From: Breoghania sp. L-A4
GTDB lineage: Bacteria > Pseudomonadota > Alphaproteobacteria > Rhizobiales > Stappiaceae
Assembly: GCF_003432385.1 (NCBI RefSeq)
Contig: NZ_CP031841.1
Span: 4,366,165 to 4,430,164 of the forward strand
DNA length: 64,000 bases
Direction of reading: 5' to 3'
This document shows, in pieces, positions 28,776 to 38,323 of the stretch (position 1 is its first letter; each line of letters begins with the position of its first letter). Under the pieces are notes generated by a model. The model searched no databases. It had not been told where the DNA came from and worked only from the letters and a program-made list of their open reading frames with translations. The position numbers and the translations under genes are program-made.

Positions 28776-29288
28776 CCCGTAGATCACGCCCGGCAGCCAC
28801 GTCGCCAGGTGCGGTGCGAACCACAGCAGCAGCAGCACAAGCAGCTGAATGCCCACAAACGGCACGATGCCGCGATAGATGTCGCTGGTGCGCACGCTGT
28901 CGGGTGCGAAATTGCCAGCGTCCAGCTGCGCTCTGCGATAGGCGTTGGATAGCTGATCCCTGAGGATCACCAACACGATTGATGGCGGAATGATCTGCCC
29001 TAGGGTTCCCGAGGCAGCGATCACTCCGCTGGCAAGCCTCGGGCTATAGCCATGCTTAAGCGTGGTCGGAAGCGACATCAGCCCCATGGTCATCGCCGTC
29101 ACCCCCGACAATCCCGGTGGAGGCCGCCAGGAGAGCACCGACGACTGTCACCGAGATCGCCAACCCGACGCCAAGTCGCGCGCCTTCTACATCAAGGTCA
29201 GACGCACCAGATCCTGCGTTCCGGACACGAAAACCCGATCGGTATCCAGGTCGTATTTGTCCGTGAGCTGAACGTTCGTCAACGCCAT
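28776..29288 (-). pseudogene. Chimeric remnant: indolepyruvate oxidoreductase N-terminus joined to an internally deleted TRAP DctM copy
   Basis: Read on the minus strand, 29288-29170 matches the first 35-40 codons of the oxidoreductase (LTDKYDLDTDRVFVSGTQ, compare LDDKFDLATDRVFVSGTQ), then hits TAG where the intact gene has CAG. It then joins TRAP DctM sequence (LAISVTVVGALLAASTGIVG; LKHGYSPRLASGVIAASGT; DAGNFAPDSV) and jumps straight to the DctM C-terminus (RTSDIYRGIVPFVGIQ to the stop near 28776). The jump is at one copy of a 15-bp sequence (28893-28907) that occurs twice, 894 bp apart, in the intact gene. Point differences show the copy is old. Not expected to make a working protein. Confidence 0.85.
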
Positions 29289-29518
29289 TGCGCGTCTCTC
29301 CCAAACCGCAATCGAAAGTGTATTCCTCCACCGAATCCGCATCTTAACCCCTTCACGGCGGCAGTCGACAAGGACCGGACAACAAACTCTTGATTCGGTA
29401 AGCAGCATACCGCCGCCAAGGCCGATGAACGAGCTGCCAGTTATCCGCGATATCGCCCGTCGGGTCTTCGGCCACGCAATCTTGCGTGGCAACACATGCG
29501 GCAGAACGGCGTAGGTCT

Positions 29519-29863
29519 ATGGCAATCCTCGGAACTATATCGTACCTATTGATCCATGAAGACCAATGCTCCCGAGGCGTTCAAATTGTCGTTCAAGGAC
29601 CGGAAGGCCTCTATACAATTCGCTTCAGGCCTATTGAGGACCGGGACGGTATCGCTGACGTTGTCATCAGCGGAATACATATGCAATGGCCGGTTGAGAT
29701 CATTTACCGAGAGGGAAATGGCGAACTCGTGTTGGCCGGAATGACGACTGGCACCGGGGCCGTTTGGCAGGATCAATTCTGGTTTGAACTTCGGCCTCAA
29801 AGCGTTCCACCAATAATCCGGTACTGGGGCAACCGTGTCATATGGCGTGAAGATCGCGCTTAA
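29519..29863 (+). CDS. Hypothetical protein, 114 residues
   Basis: I do not recognise this protein. It has no signal peptide or membrane segment; it is mixed alpha/beta in character with many aromatic residues (FWFELRPQSVPPIIRYWGNR). Composition is less GC-rich than neighbouring genes. The start at 29519 (MAILGTISYLL) is preferred over an in-frame one at 29486, though neither has a strong ribosome-binding site. It lies between the chimeric remnant and the 3' end of dctM, in a stretch that has seen rearrangement, so it could be a recent arrival or a fortuitous frame. Confidence 0.4.
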   Translation: MAILGTISYLLIHEDQCSRGVQIVVQGPEGLYTIRFRPIEDRDGIADVVISGIHMQWPVEIIYREGNGELVLAGMTTGTGAVWQDQFWFELRPQSVPPIIRYWGNRVIWREDRA

Positions 29864-29870
29864 TTCATTC

Positions 29871-31469
29871 CTACCCGTAGATCACGCCCGGCAGCCACGT
29901 CGCCAGGCGTGGTGCGAACCACAGCAGCAGCAGCACAAGCAGCTGAATGCCCACAAACGGCACGATGCCGCGATAGATGTCGCTGGTGCGCACGCTGTCG
30001 GGCGCCACGCCGCGCAGGTAGAACAGCGCGAAGCCGAAGGGTGGCGTCAGGAACGACGTCTGCAGGTTCACCGCCATCATCACCGCCAGCCACACAGGGC
30101 TCATCAGCGTGCCGTCCGGCATCGGCATCTTGAGCAGAACCGGTGCGACCAGCGGCACGACGACGAAAGTGATCTCGAGGAAATCGAGAAAAAAACCCAG
30201 CACGAACATCGCCGCCATCACCGCGAGCACGGCGCCCAGGGTGCCACCGGGAAGATCCGACAGCATCGCGTGCACCAGTTCCTCGCCGCCAAGATCGCGG
30301 AACACCAAGGAGAAGATGCTCGCGCCGATCACAATCGCGAAGATCATCGCCGTGATCCGCGCCGTGGCGTGGACCACCGGCGCCAGCACATCGGCACGCC
30401 AGACGCGCCGCAAGGCCACGAAAAGCCCCCAGGCGATGACAGCGCACAACACCACTGCCATGACAATGCCGCCCATGTCGGCGAAGGGGATGGCGTCGCG
30501 CGCGACCCGCAGATCCATCAGCGTCGTCAGCGCCAGCAGGCAGACGGCCGCAAGCCCGGAAAGCACCACGGGCATCGTCGACCACAGCGATCGCGCCGTC
30601 CCGTCGCTGCGCAGGGACGCCAGCAACAAGGCGCCGACCGCACCGACGGAGGCCGCCTCGGTGGGCGTCGCGATGCCTCCGAGGATCGAGCCGAGCACCG
30701 CGACGATCAGCATAACGGGCGGCACGAGCGAGCGAGCGGCGCGACCCGCGCCAAATGACACCACCCGCGGCAAGGCCGGCGCATCCTGCGGCCGCAGGAC
30801 TGCGACTGTGGCGAGATAGGCGATGTAGAGGCACACGAGCAACAGTCCCGGGATCAGAGCGGCGGCGAAGAGATCTCCCACCGACACGCTGTCGGGCGCG
30901 AAATTGCCTGCGTCCAGCTGCGCCCTGCGATAGGCATTGGACAGCTGATCCCCGAGGATCACCAGCACGATCGACGGCGGAATGATCTGCCCCAAAGTTC
31001 CCGATGCCGCGATCGCTCCGCTGGCAAGCCGCGGGCTGTAGCCGTGCTTGAGCATGGTCGGCAGCGACATCAATCCCATGGTCACCACCGTCGCGCCAAC
31101 GATCCCGGTGGAGGCGGCGAGCAGCGCGCCGACGAGTGTCACGGAGATCGCCAGCCCGCCGCGGCGCCCCCCGAACAGCCCCGCCATCGCCTCCAGCAGA
31201 TCCTCGGCAACCTTGGAGCGTTCCAGCATCACGCCCATGAAGACGAACAGGGGGACGGCGATGAGCACCTCATTGGTCATCACCCCGAAGATGCGCGACG
31301 GCAGCGCGCCGAGCGAGAGCTGGGCGCCGAAGAGCCATCCGATCAGCGCGAAGGCCAGCGCCGTGCCGGCCAGTGTGAAGGCCACCGGAAAGCCCGCCAT
31401 CAGCGCCGCGCACAGGACCGCGAACATCGCGATGTCGAGACTGGTAAGGATCAGATCCATGGCGATCAC
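29871..31469 (-). CDS. TRAP transporter large permease DctM (system 1)
   Basis: The ion-coupled transport subunit of a TRAP importer, 532 residues and about 12-13 membrane segments. Typical blocks are GFPVAFTLAG, VPLFVFMGVMLERS, TGIVGATVVTMGLMSLPTML, ASGTLGQIIPPS, and the C-terminal SFLTPPFGFALFYLRGVAP. It is longer than the classic roughly 430-residue DctM because of loop insertions, as in system 2. The GTG start at 31469 overlaps the dctQ stop (GTGA); ATG 31460 is an alternative. No substrate-binding protein gene accompanies this pair. Part of this gene was copied into the remnant at 28.8-29.2 kb. Confidence 0.93.
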   Translation of the reverse strand: MIAMDLILTSLDIAMFAVLCAALMAGFPVAFTLAGTALAFALIGWLFGAQLSLGALPSRIFGVMTNEVLIAVPLFVFMGVMLERSKVAEDLLEAMAGLFGGRRGGLAISVTLVGALLAASTGIVGATVVTMGLMSLPTMLKHGYSPRLASGAIAASGTLGQIIPPSIVLVILGDQLSNAYRRAQLDAGNFAPDSVSVGDLFAAALIPGLLLVCLYIAYLATVAVLRPQDAPALPRVVSFGAGRAARSLVPPVMLIVAVLGSILGGIATPTEAASVGAVGALLLASLRSDGTARSLWSTMPVVLSGLAAVCLLALTTLMDLRVARDAIPFADMGGIVMAVVLCAVIAWGLFVALRRVWRADVLAPVVHATARITAMIFAIVIGASIFSLVFRDLGGEELVHAMLSDLPGGTLGAVLAVMAAMFVLGFFLDFLEITFVVVPLVAPVLLKMPMPDGTLMSPVWLAVMMAVNLQTSFLTPPFGFALFYLRGVAPDSVRTSDIYRGIVPFVGIQLLVLLLLWFAPRLATWLPGVIYG

Positions 31470-32010
31470 CGGAGACCCTTGCGGGAAGGATCGGTGAAGC
31501 GCTCAAGCGCCAGCGGGTCACCGCGGAGGGCCAAAACGGCCCGCACGGCCAGCGCCAACCCCTGCAGCGCCATCAGCACCGCAAAAACCGGGATCACCGT
31601 CTTCAGCAGAAAGACCCCTGGATGCCGGACGTCTCGCGCGAGCCTTCCAGAACGCTCCAGGAGCGCGCCACATAGGGCACCGAGACCACGAGGATCACCG
31701 CGCACATGGGCAGCAGAAAAATCAGCGCTCCCAGAACGTCGACCAGCGCGCGGACGCGGGCGCCCGCCTCACGGTGAAAGATGTCGACACGGACGTGGGC
31801 GTCCACCGCAAGGGCATAGGCACCCGCGAGCATGAGGGTCGCGCCATGCAGATAAAGGACGCTTTCCTGCATGCAGATCGAGCCCAGCCCGAAGACGTAG
31901 CGCAGCAGCACGACCGCGAACTGGACGAGCACCATGCCCAGCACGCACCACGCCACCGTCCTGCCGACGGCGATGCTCAGCCTGTCGATGCATTCGGCCA
32001 ATCCGCGCAT
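31466..32010 (-). CDS. TRAP transporter small permease DctQ (system 1), frameshifted
   Basis: The small four-helix TRAP subunit. The N-terminal part (MRGLAECIDRLSIAVG; FAVVLLRYVFGLG; DAHVRVDIFHRE) is in one frame. At about 31614-31621 the frame breaks: it reads ETSGIQGSFC and stops, while the other frame continues PGVFLLKTVIPVFAVLMALQ to the stop at 31466. One added base in the C or G run restores ETSGIPGVFLLKTVIP, the expected fourth-helix entry, and a protein of about 181 residues. Its stop then overlaps the dctM start (GTGA), as usual for dctQM pairs. Confidence 0.85.
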
Positions 32011-32054
32011 TCAAGCCTCATGGTTGCGGGCCACTGCGTGCCTCAAATGGAAAC

Positions 32055-32081
32055 GGCGCCTGACGGGATCCGCCAGGCGCC
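32055..32081 (-). terminator. Stem-loop downstream of the second TRAP operon
   Basis: Arms ggcgcctg (32055-32062) and caggcgcc (32074-32081). On the minus strand the stem is followed by a GTTTCCATTT tract. It lies 28 bp past the restored end of the TakM-like gene and before the dctQ of system 1, so it probably separates the two TRAP transcripts. Confidence 0.6.
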
Positions 32082-32108
32082 GCCTGTTTCATATCATGCG
32101 TGAGCGGA

Positions 32109-34771
32109 TCAGAAGCTCAGCGACACGTCGCGATGCCCGGAACTGCAGCTTGCGACGTAAAGCGCCTGCTCGCGCGGCAGCACCGGCAAGCTGCGCAAGC
32201 CGATGGTGTCGCGGATCGCGGCGTCATAGGCCTCCAGGTCCGGCAACAAGGACGTCTGCGCCTGACGCCGCCAGGCGAGATCGGCCCGCAGCACGTTCAA
32301 CGCTTCCCGAGTTCCGCCCGAGCCTTTTCGGGATCCGGCGTCTTGGAGCGCATGGCCTTGCGAACCTCGTTGATGACCTTGCGGACATCGCCCGCGCCCT
32401 CGACATCACCGACGAGTCCGCGCACGCGTTCCGTCTCCTCGACGAAGGCGGCTGCATCCAGGCTCGAAAGCTTGGTCTGCAGGCCTGTGATCTCGGCCTC
32501 CAGCGTGGCCAGCTTGTCCGCGTCGCGGATCACTGCAAGCACTTCCTGCAACGGCTCGAACGCATCATCGGTCGCCCGGCGATACACAATCCGCGCCTTG
32601 TCCTCTGCCTGCTGAATCTTGGCGAAGGCCTTGTGGCGGGCGTCCCAGTCGTCGGGGATCTGCGCGATCAGCGCATCGTGCTTTTCGGTCAGATCCGCGA
32701 TCCGTTCCTCGGCGCGCTCGCCGCGGCTTTCGGAATAGATCCCACCCGGACCCGACCGGTTGACGATCACCTGAAGCTCCTCGATGCGTTCCTCTATCCG
32801 CAGGGCGTCACGCTCCAGTGCACGCACCAGACCATGCAGCGGCCGATAGGCCGGCGCCGCCTGCTCCACCGCACGGGCGTTTGCCTGGATCTCCTCCATC
32901 AGCGGCATGACCTTGGCGGCATCCTCGAAGCTCGCCGCCAGGTCCTTGCGCAGATCCGCCGGCAGGATCGACAGATCCAGCCGTGACACGGTATCGATCG
33001 CGTTGGATATTGCGGCGCCGTTTTTCGCGAACTGATCGGCCGAGTAGCTCTCCAGGCAGTACTGCAGTCGCGGGTTCTTCGGCGGCGGCGCCGTCTCGGA
33101 AAGCAGCGACACCCGGTTGGGCAGGTAGTTCACCAGCGCGGGATTGAGACCGACAACGCACAGTGCGATCAACTGCAAGCAGATGAAGGCGATGACGCCC
33201 TTGTAGATGTCGATCGTGCGCACGATTTTCGGCGCCACACCACGCAGGTAGAACAGCGCAAAGCCGAAGGGCGGCGTCAGGAACGACGTCTGGATATTCA
33301 GACCGATCATCACGCCCAGCCACACGGCGGTGACATTGGCGCCCGGATCCGCCAGCAGGATCGGCGCCACGATCGGCACCACCACCACGGCAATCTCGAT
33401 GAAATCGAGGAAGAAGCCCAGAACGAAGATCACCAGCATGACGATCGTGAACTGCATCCAGAAGCCGCCGGGAAGCGACAGCAGGAAGTCCTTCACCAGC
33501 TCCTCGCCGCCGAACGCACGGAAGGCCGACGTCAGCATGGCCGCGCCGATCAGGATGATGAACACCAGCGACGAGGTCTTGGCGGTCTCCACCATGACAC
33601 CGCGCAGCGTGTCCTCGAACTTCAGTGTCCGCCAGCCGCTCCAGACCAGCGCGATCAGCAACATCGATACGGCGATCCCCGCGAGGATCGCCATGGTGAC
33701 GTCTTCGGACGTATTGATGCGTTTGATGTTGACGGAATGGAAGCTCAGCACCACCGCAATGGTGAGCAACGCCAGGATGGCTATCATCGCCGGCCGGTAA
33801 GCGCCCGGCGTGCCTTCGCGCAGGCGATACCCCGCCATGATCATGGCGCCCGCGGCGCCGATCGCACCGGCCTGATTGACCGTGGCGATGCCCATCACGA
33901 TCGAGCCCAGCACCAGGAAAATCAGGGCCAGCGGCGGGACGAGGGTGACGACCACCTTGATCAGAAAGTTGCGGTCCAGTTTTTCGGTCTGCTTGACCGC
34001 CGGCGCGGAGCTCGGCTTCAGAATCGCGAACCCGAGAATGAACAGCATGTAAAGGGCAACGAGCAGCAGGCCCGGAATGAACGCCCCGAGAAACATTTCG
34101 CCGGCGCTGGTCGAGGTCACCGCGAAATCCGACGGCATCGAGATTTCGCCGGTCGAGGCCTTGTACAGCGTCTGGCGCAGTGTGCCGGCCTGATCGACGG
34201 CGCTGGCCAACTGGTCGGCGAGAATGATCAGCACGATGGACGGCGGAATGATCTGCCCCAATGTGCCCGAGGCGGCAATCGTGCCCGTGGCCAACGGCAC
34301 GGAATAGTTTGACCGCAGCATGGCGGGCAGCGAGATCAGGCCCATGGCCACGACCGTGGCCCCGACGATGCCGGTGGTTGCCGCGAGCAGCGCGCCGACG
34401 AAGACCACCGAGATGCCAAGTCCGCCCGGTACGGGTCCGAACAGCTGCGCCATGGTGACGAGCAGATCCTCGGCGATCTTGGACCGCTGAAGCATGATGC
34501 CCATGAAGACGAACAGCGGAATGGCGATCAGCGTATCGCGCTCGGCTTCCCAATAGATGCCGCGGAAGTTCGTGACACCGGCCGACAGCCACTGGCTGGG
34601 CCCGCCCTGGGCAAAATAGGCATCGATGCTGCCGGAGAACAGGTAGCCCGAGCCCGCGGCGAGCGCGATGGTGACGATGGCCGCGCCGGGAAGCGCGAAG
34701 GCAACGGGAAAGCCCGAGCCAAGGGCCGTCGCCATCAACACGACGAGGAGGGCGAGAAAAAAGAGTTCCAT
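32109..34771 (-). CDS. TRAP large permease (TakM-like) with a long soluble C-terminal extension, frameshifted
   Basis: The first 560 residues or so are a DctM permease (GFPVAFALPG; VFMGIMLQRS; ATTGIVGATVVAMGLISLPAML; SFLTPPFGFALFYLRGVAP). Beyond residue 560 comes a hydrophilic, charged, largely coiled-coil region of over 260 residues (TAPPPKNPRLQYCLE to KARAELGKR), absent from ordinary DctM. The frame stops at 32297, but 62 more codons (NVLRADLAWRRQAQTSLLP to HRDVSLSF, ending 32109) continue in another frame. One missing G near 32301-32308 would join them as GKALNVLRAD, giving about 887 residues. The extension has no motif I can name. Confidence 0.87.
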
Positions 34772-34792
34772 GGAGATGTGTCTCGTTTCGGC

Positions 34793-35739
34793 CTATTGCA
34801 CGGCGTGGACGTCGTGGTCGCGACCGCCCGGCTCATCGCGGATATCGGCAACCGCATCGAGGAAATAGCTGACGAACTGGATCATCATGGAGATTGCGAA
34901 GATCCCCAGGAAGCCGGCCATCAGATATTTGACATAAAGGCCGAAGCCGGCCTGCGTCGTCTCGAAGGACAGCAACGGCGAATTGATGATGTTCGATTTT
35001 CCGCCCATGCCGACGACCAGGATGACCCAGCACAGGGCAACGCCGAAAACGATCGACCCGAAGGCATTGACCTTGCCTTTGGTCCGTCTGTGGAACCCGG
35101 CGTAGAACACGTCAACGCGCACATGCCCTCCTCCAGCAGCGTATAGGCGCTGGCGAACAGGAACAGCGCGGCGTACCAGAAGCGCACCAGATCCGCCATG
35201 AAGGCCTGCTCGTAGGAGAAGATGAAGCGGCCAAGCACGATCAGCAGTTCTGCCCCCACGACCAGCAGCGCCAGCCAGGGAAAGCCGAGCGTGCGGGTGA
35301 CGGCGGCAAGCCCGATGGACAATGCGATCAGCGGCATGTGAATGTAGGTTCCGCGCCAATGCGAACGACCGAGGTCCCCCGCGATGGCGTGGCCAACAAG
35401 CCCGTCCAGCAGGCCTTCGACGCGCAGGAAGGAAATCACCATATCGGCCAGGCCGACCAGCAGCACGGCCCAGAAGGCGGCCCGGATCAGAAAGGCATTG
35501 ATGTCGGAGATGCGTTGGCTGTCCTGCCGCAATGTCACGCCGCGATGCGTGAAGACGTAGAACATGGCGAGCCCCGCTCCGGCACCGTAGAGCGCGAGTT
35601 GCACCCACGACAACAGCGGCGCGCCGCCGTTCAACACGGGGGCCACTCCGGGGAGATCCTGCCAGTAGTTGAGATAATTATTGATCAGGAAGACGGCCAG
35701 GACCGCCAACACCGTCCAACCGAACAGACGAACTATCAT
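34793..35739 (-). CDS. TRAP small permease (long TakQ-like form), frameshifted
   Basis: A DctQ-family subunit much longer than the classic four-helix form, with extra N-terminal membrane segments (LFGWTVLAVLAVFLINNYL; LALYGAGAGLAMFYVF). The frame breaks at the ccc at 35126-35128: the first part ends LLEEGMCALTC, while the other frame continues GHVRVDVFYAGFHRRTKGKVN through a last helix (YLMAGFLGIFAISMMIQF) to 34793. One added G gives LLEEGHVRVDVFYAGF, the strongly conserved DctQ block. The corrected protein is about 316 residues. The start at 35739 (MIVRLFGW) is preferred to 35781. It lies 21 bp before the large permease gene. Confidence 0.85.
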
Positions 35740-36059
35740 TGTCTTCGCATCCGACCCGGCGGGTGAACGCGTCCAGAGCATGCCGGTCGCAGGAACGATG
35801 ACCCGGCGCGAGAGGCCGGGTCTTGTGCAGGCGGAGCGCGGTCCTTGTTTTTTCGGACCTTGCCGCTGATCACTTCCGTGCGTGCCTCGAACCTAAACCC
35901 CTTTTGGCAGGGTCCCCTCGAAAGGTTCGGAGCCTTCGGATTCCACCGGACTGCCGTACTCTGCAAGGCGGATCGTTGCCTATCGCCAGCAGACAGGTCC
36001 GGACGAACCCTCAACCTTCAAATTGGATGCGTGTCCCGCAATCAGTACTCATCATGTGA

Positions 36060-36088
36060 ACGGGACGGAGCCTGTGGCTCCGTCCCGT
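36060..36088 (-). terminator. Strong stem-loop between the TakP-like gene and the permease genes
   Basis: A perfect 13-bp stem: acgggacggagcc (36060-36072) and ggctccgtcccgt (36076-36088) with a 3-base loop, 18 bp past the binding-protein stop. No U run follows. In such operons this arrangement gives partial termination or 3' protection, so that the binding protein is made in excess of the permease. Confidence 0.7.
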
Positions 36089-36106
36089 CATTCGTTTGAG
36101 AAGCAA

Positions 36107-37207
36107 TCAGACCGTGATGCCGAGCACCCGGTTGCGCTGCTCGGTATAGCCGGTGTCAGCCAGCAGCATCCAGCGGCCGATTTCCGAACGGGACTTGGCA
36201 AAGCTCTCGTGGGTCCGCTTGGCCAGATCGCTGTGTGCGACAACTTCTTCGAACACCGATTCCGACGCTTCACCGAAGCTGTCGTAAATCTCGTCGGAGA
36301 ACTTCTTCAGTTCCACGCCGTGCTCGTTGATCAGCTTGTCGAGATAAATACCATTGTTGGCATTGGTCTCGGCCATCTGCACGGCGTTTTCTTCCATGCA
36401 GGCTGCCTTGATGATCTGCTGATCGGTCTTCGACAGCTTCATCAGCCAGGACTTGTTGCAGCCGAACGCGAGCTGCGAGCCCGGCTCATGCATGCCCGGA
36501 TAGTAGTAGTACTTCGCGGCTTCGTAGAACTTCATGAAGTAGTCGTTCCACGGACCGACCCACTCGGTGGCGTCGATGGCGCCAGAGACGAGATTTTCGT
36601 AGATCTGGCCGCCCGGCAAGGACACCGGAGACGCGCCCAGCTTGGCCATGACGTCGCCGCCGAGCCCCGGAATACGCATCTTCAGACCCTTGAGGTCGTC
36701 AGCCGTTTCGATTTCCTTGTTGAACCAGCCGCCCATCTGCACGCCGGTGTTGCCGGCCGCGAAGTTCTGCAGCCCAAAGCCGTCAGCCAGTTCGTCCCAC
36801 AGCTCCTGACCGCCGCCGAACTTGATCCACGCATCCATCTCGGCGTAGGTCAGGCCGAACGGAACAGACGTGAAATAGGCCCAGGCCGGGTGCTTGCCCT
36901 TCCAGTAGTAGTCGGCGCCGATGTATGCCTGAGCGTTGCCCGAAGCGACTTCATCGAAGCTGTCGAATGCGCCAACACGCTCGCCCGCGGCGAAATACTG
37001 GACGTTCAGACGGCCCTCGGTCAGTTCGCCAATCCGCGCCGCGAGACGCTGGGCGCTGATGCCGAGACCGGGGAAATCGCGCGGCCAGGTCGACACGATG
37101 ACCATGTCGGTGGTCGACTGGGCGATGGCCGGCGCGGCAAGCGCGCCCGTGGCGGCAACCGCACCTGCGCCGATGCCTGCATTTTTCAGAAAAGAACGAC
37201 GATCCAT
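36107..37207 (-). CDS. TRAP transporter substrate-binding protein, TakP-like (2-oxoacid type)
   Basis: A 366-residue DctP-family periplasmic protein. The N-terminus MDRRSFLKNAG followed by an alanine-rich stretch to APAIAQ is a twin-arginine signal. It matches the 2-oxoacid-binding TakP group in layout and motifs: FAAGERVGAFDSFDEV, YYWKGKHPAWAYF, VPFGLTYAE, FAAGNTGVQMGGW, LKGLKMRIPGLGGDVMAKLG, ATEWVGPWND and YYYYPGMHEPG. Likely ligands are therefore pyruvate or other 2-oxoacids (family inference). It heads the operon takP-takQ-takM and is separated from takQ by a stem-loop. Confidence 0.9.
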   Translation of the reverse strand: MDRRSFLKNAGIGAGAVAATGALAAPAIAQSTTDMVIVSTWPRDFPGLGISAQRLAARIGELTEGRLNVQYFAAGERVGAFDSFDEVASGNAQAYIGADYYWKGKHPAWAYFTSVPFGLTYAEMDAWIKFGGGQELWDELADGFGLQNFAAGNTGVQMGGWFNKEIETADDLKGLKMRIPGLGGDVMAKLGASPVSLPGGQIYENLVSGAIDATEWVGPWNDYFMKFYEAAKYYYYPGMHEPGSQLAFGCNKSWLMKLSKTDQQIIKAACMEENAVQMAETNANNGIYLDKLINEHGVELKKFSDEIYDSFGEASESVFEEVVAHSDLAKRTHESFAKSRSEIGRWMLLADTGYTEQRNRVLGITV

Positions 37208-37495
37208 GAATGCTTCCTCCCGAAAGTGTACACATTGAACTCAAGCTCGAAGGTGACCAGCTCCCTTCCGATCACCCTGCAAGACTCCTTTTCCAGAGTC
37301 GTGGATCTGATATAAAGCGCATGTATCCGCGGCTTACAAGTGAAACCCGTTCACCGTGGACAAAAGTTTGTACCACTTGGAAAATCCGGCCATGCGCCCG
37401 CCTCCCAGCGCGCGCGCTGGCCAATGACCCGGAAATCCCCCGGCCGCCGCCCAGGCCCATGGCCCCGCAAGCGGCCGCGAGAGACAGGAAGCCAC

Positions 37496-38266
37496 ATGCC
37501 CACACCGCTCGTTCTCGTCAGTGCCGATGTCCGGGAAACGGATGGCTACGAATGGCACGCGGCCCCGTCCACCTACCTTTTGGCGGTCCTGAAAGGGTCC
37601 GAGGCGATTCCGGTGATTCTCCCCTCGCTGGGGCCGGAGATCCCGCTCGACGACATTCTCGATCGCGTGGACGGGGTGCTGCTGACCGGCGCGCGCTCCA
37701 ACGTCAATCCCGAGCTCTACGGCGAGGTCGCGACGGAGGAGAACGGCCCCTACGACCCCAAGCGCGACGCGACCACTCTGCCGCTCATCCGCCGCACGAT
37801 CGAACGCGGCGTGCCCTTGCTGGCGATCTGTCGCGGCATGCAGGAACTCAACGTGGCGCTGGGCGGAACGCTCGTGACCGAGATCCAGACACTGCCGGGC
37901 AAGCGCGACCACCGCGCGCCGCCCTCCGACAATCAGGCAACCCGGTTCGGGCTGGCGCACACGATCACGCCGGAACCGGGAAGCTGCATCGCTGCGATTC
38001 TCGGCACCGGGCCCGTGCATGTGAACTCGCTGCATCGCCAGGCGGTCGGCACGCTGGGGCAGGCCCTGACCGTGGACGCCCTGGCCGAGGACGGCACGGT
38101 GGAGGCCATGCGCCCAACCGGCGCCAAGGGCTTTGCCCTGGCCACTCAATGGCACCCGGAATATTGGATCGCCAGCGACGACACCTCGCAGAAACTATTC
38201 AGGGCATTCGGCGACGCCATGCGCGAGCGCATGAACGCGCGTGAACGAAGCGAGGCCGCAGAATAG
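37496..38266 (+). CDS. Class I glutamine amidotransferase-like hydrolase (PuuD/peptidase C26 family)
   Basis: A 256-residue cytoplasmic enzyme of the gamma-glutamyl-gamma-aminobutyrate hydrolase family, acting on gamma-glutamyl amides. The triad is visible: nucleophile cysteine in LLAICRGMQELNVALGG, and histidine plus glutamate in TQWHPEYW. The GVLLTGARSNVNPELYG block is the family's substrate region. The start at 37496 (MPTPLVLVSADVR) follows AGGAAGCC. The open frame extends upstream but without family similarity. It is transcribed away from takP and faces a dienelactone hydrolase. Confidence 0.92.
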   Translation: MPTPLVLVSADVRETDGYEWHAAPSTYLLAVLKGSEAIPVILPSLGPEIPLDDILDRVDGVLLTGARSNVNPELYGEVATEENGPYDPKRDATTLPLIRRTIERGVPLLAICRGMQELNVALGGTLVTEIQTLPGKRDHRAPPSDNQATRFGLAHTITPEPGSCIAAILGTGPVHVNSLHRQAVGTLGQALTVDALAEDGTVEAMRPTGAKGFALATQWHPEYWIASDDTSQKLFRAFGDAMRERMNARERSEAAE

Positions 38267-38280
38267 ATCTCCCCGCGTCT

Positions 38281-38309
38281 CCAGGACAAGGCATGACGCC
38301 TTGCCCTGG
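38281..38309. terminator. Bidirectional stem-loop between convergent genes
   Basis: Arms ccaggacaaggc (38281-38292) and gccttgccctgg (38298-38309), one mismatch, 5-base loop. It lies midway between the convergent ends of the PuuD-like and dienelactone hydrolase genes. Confidence 0.6.
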
Positions 38310-38323
38310 CCTGGCCGCTTGCG

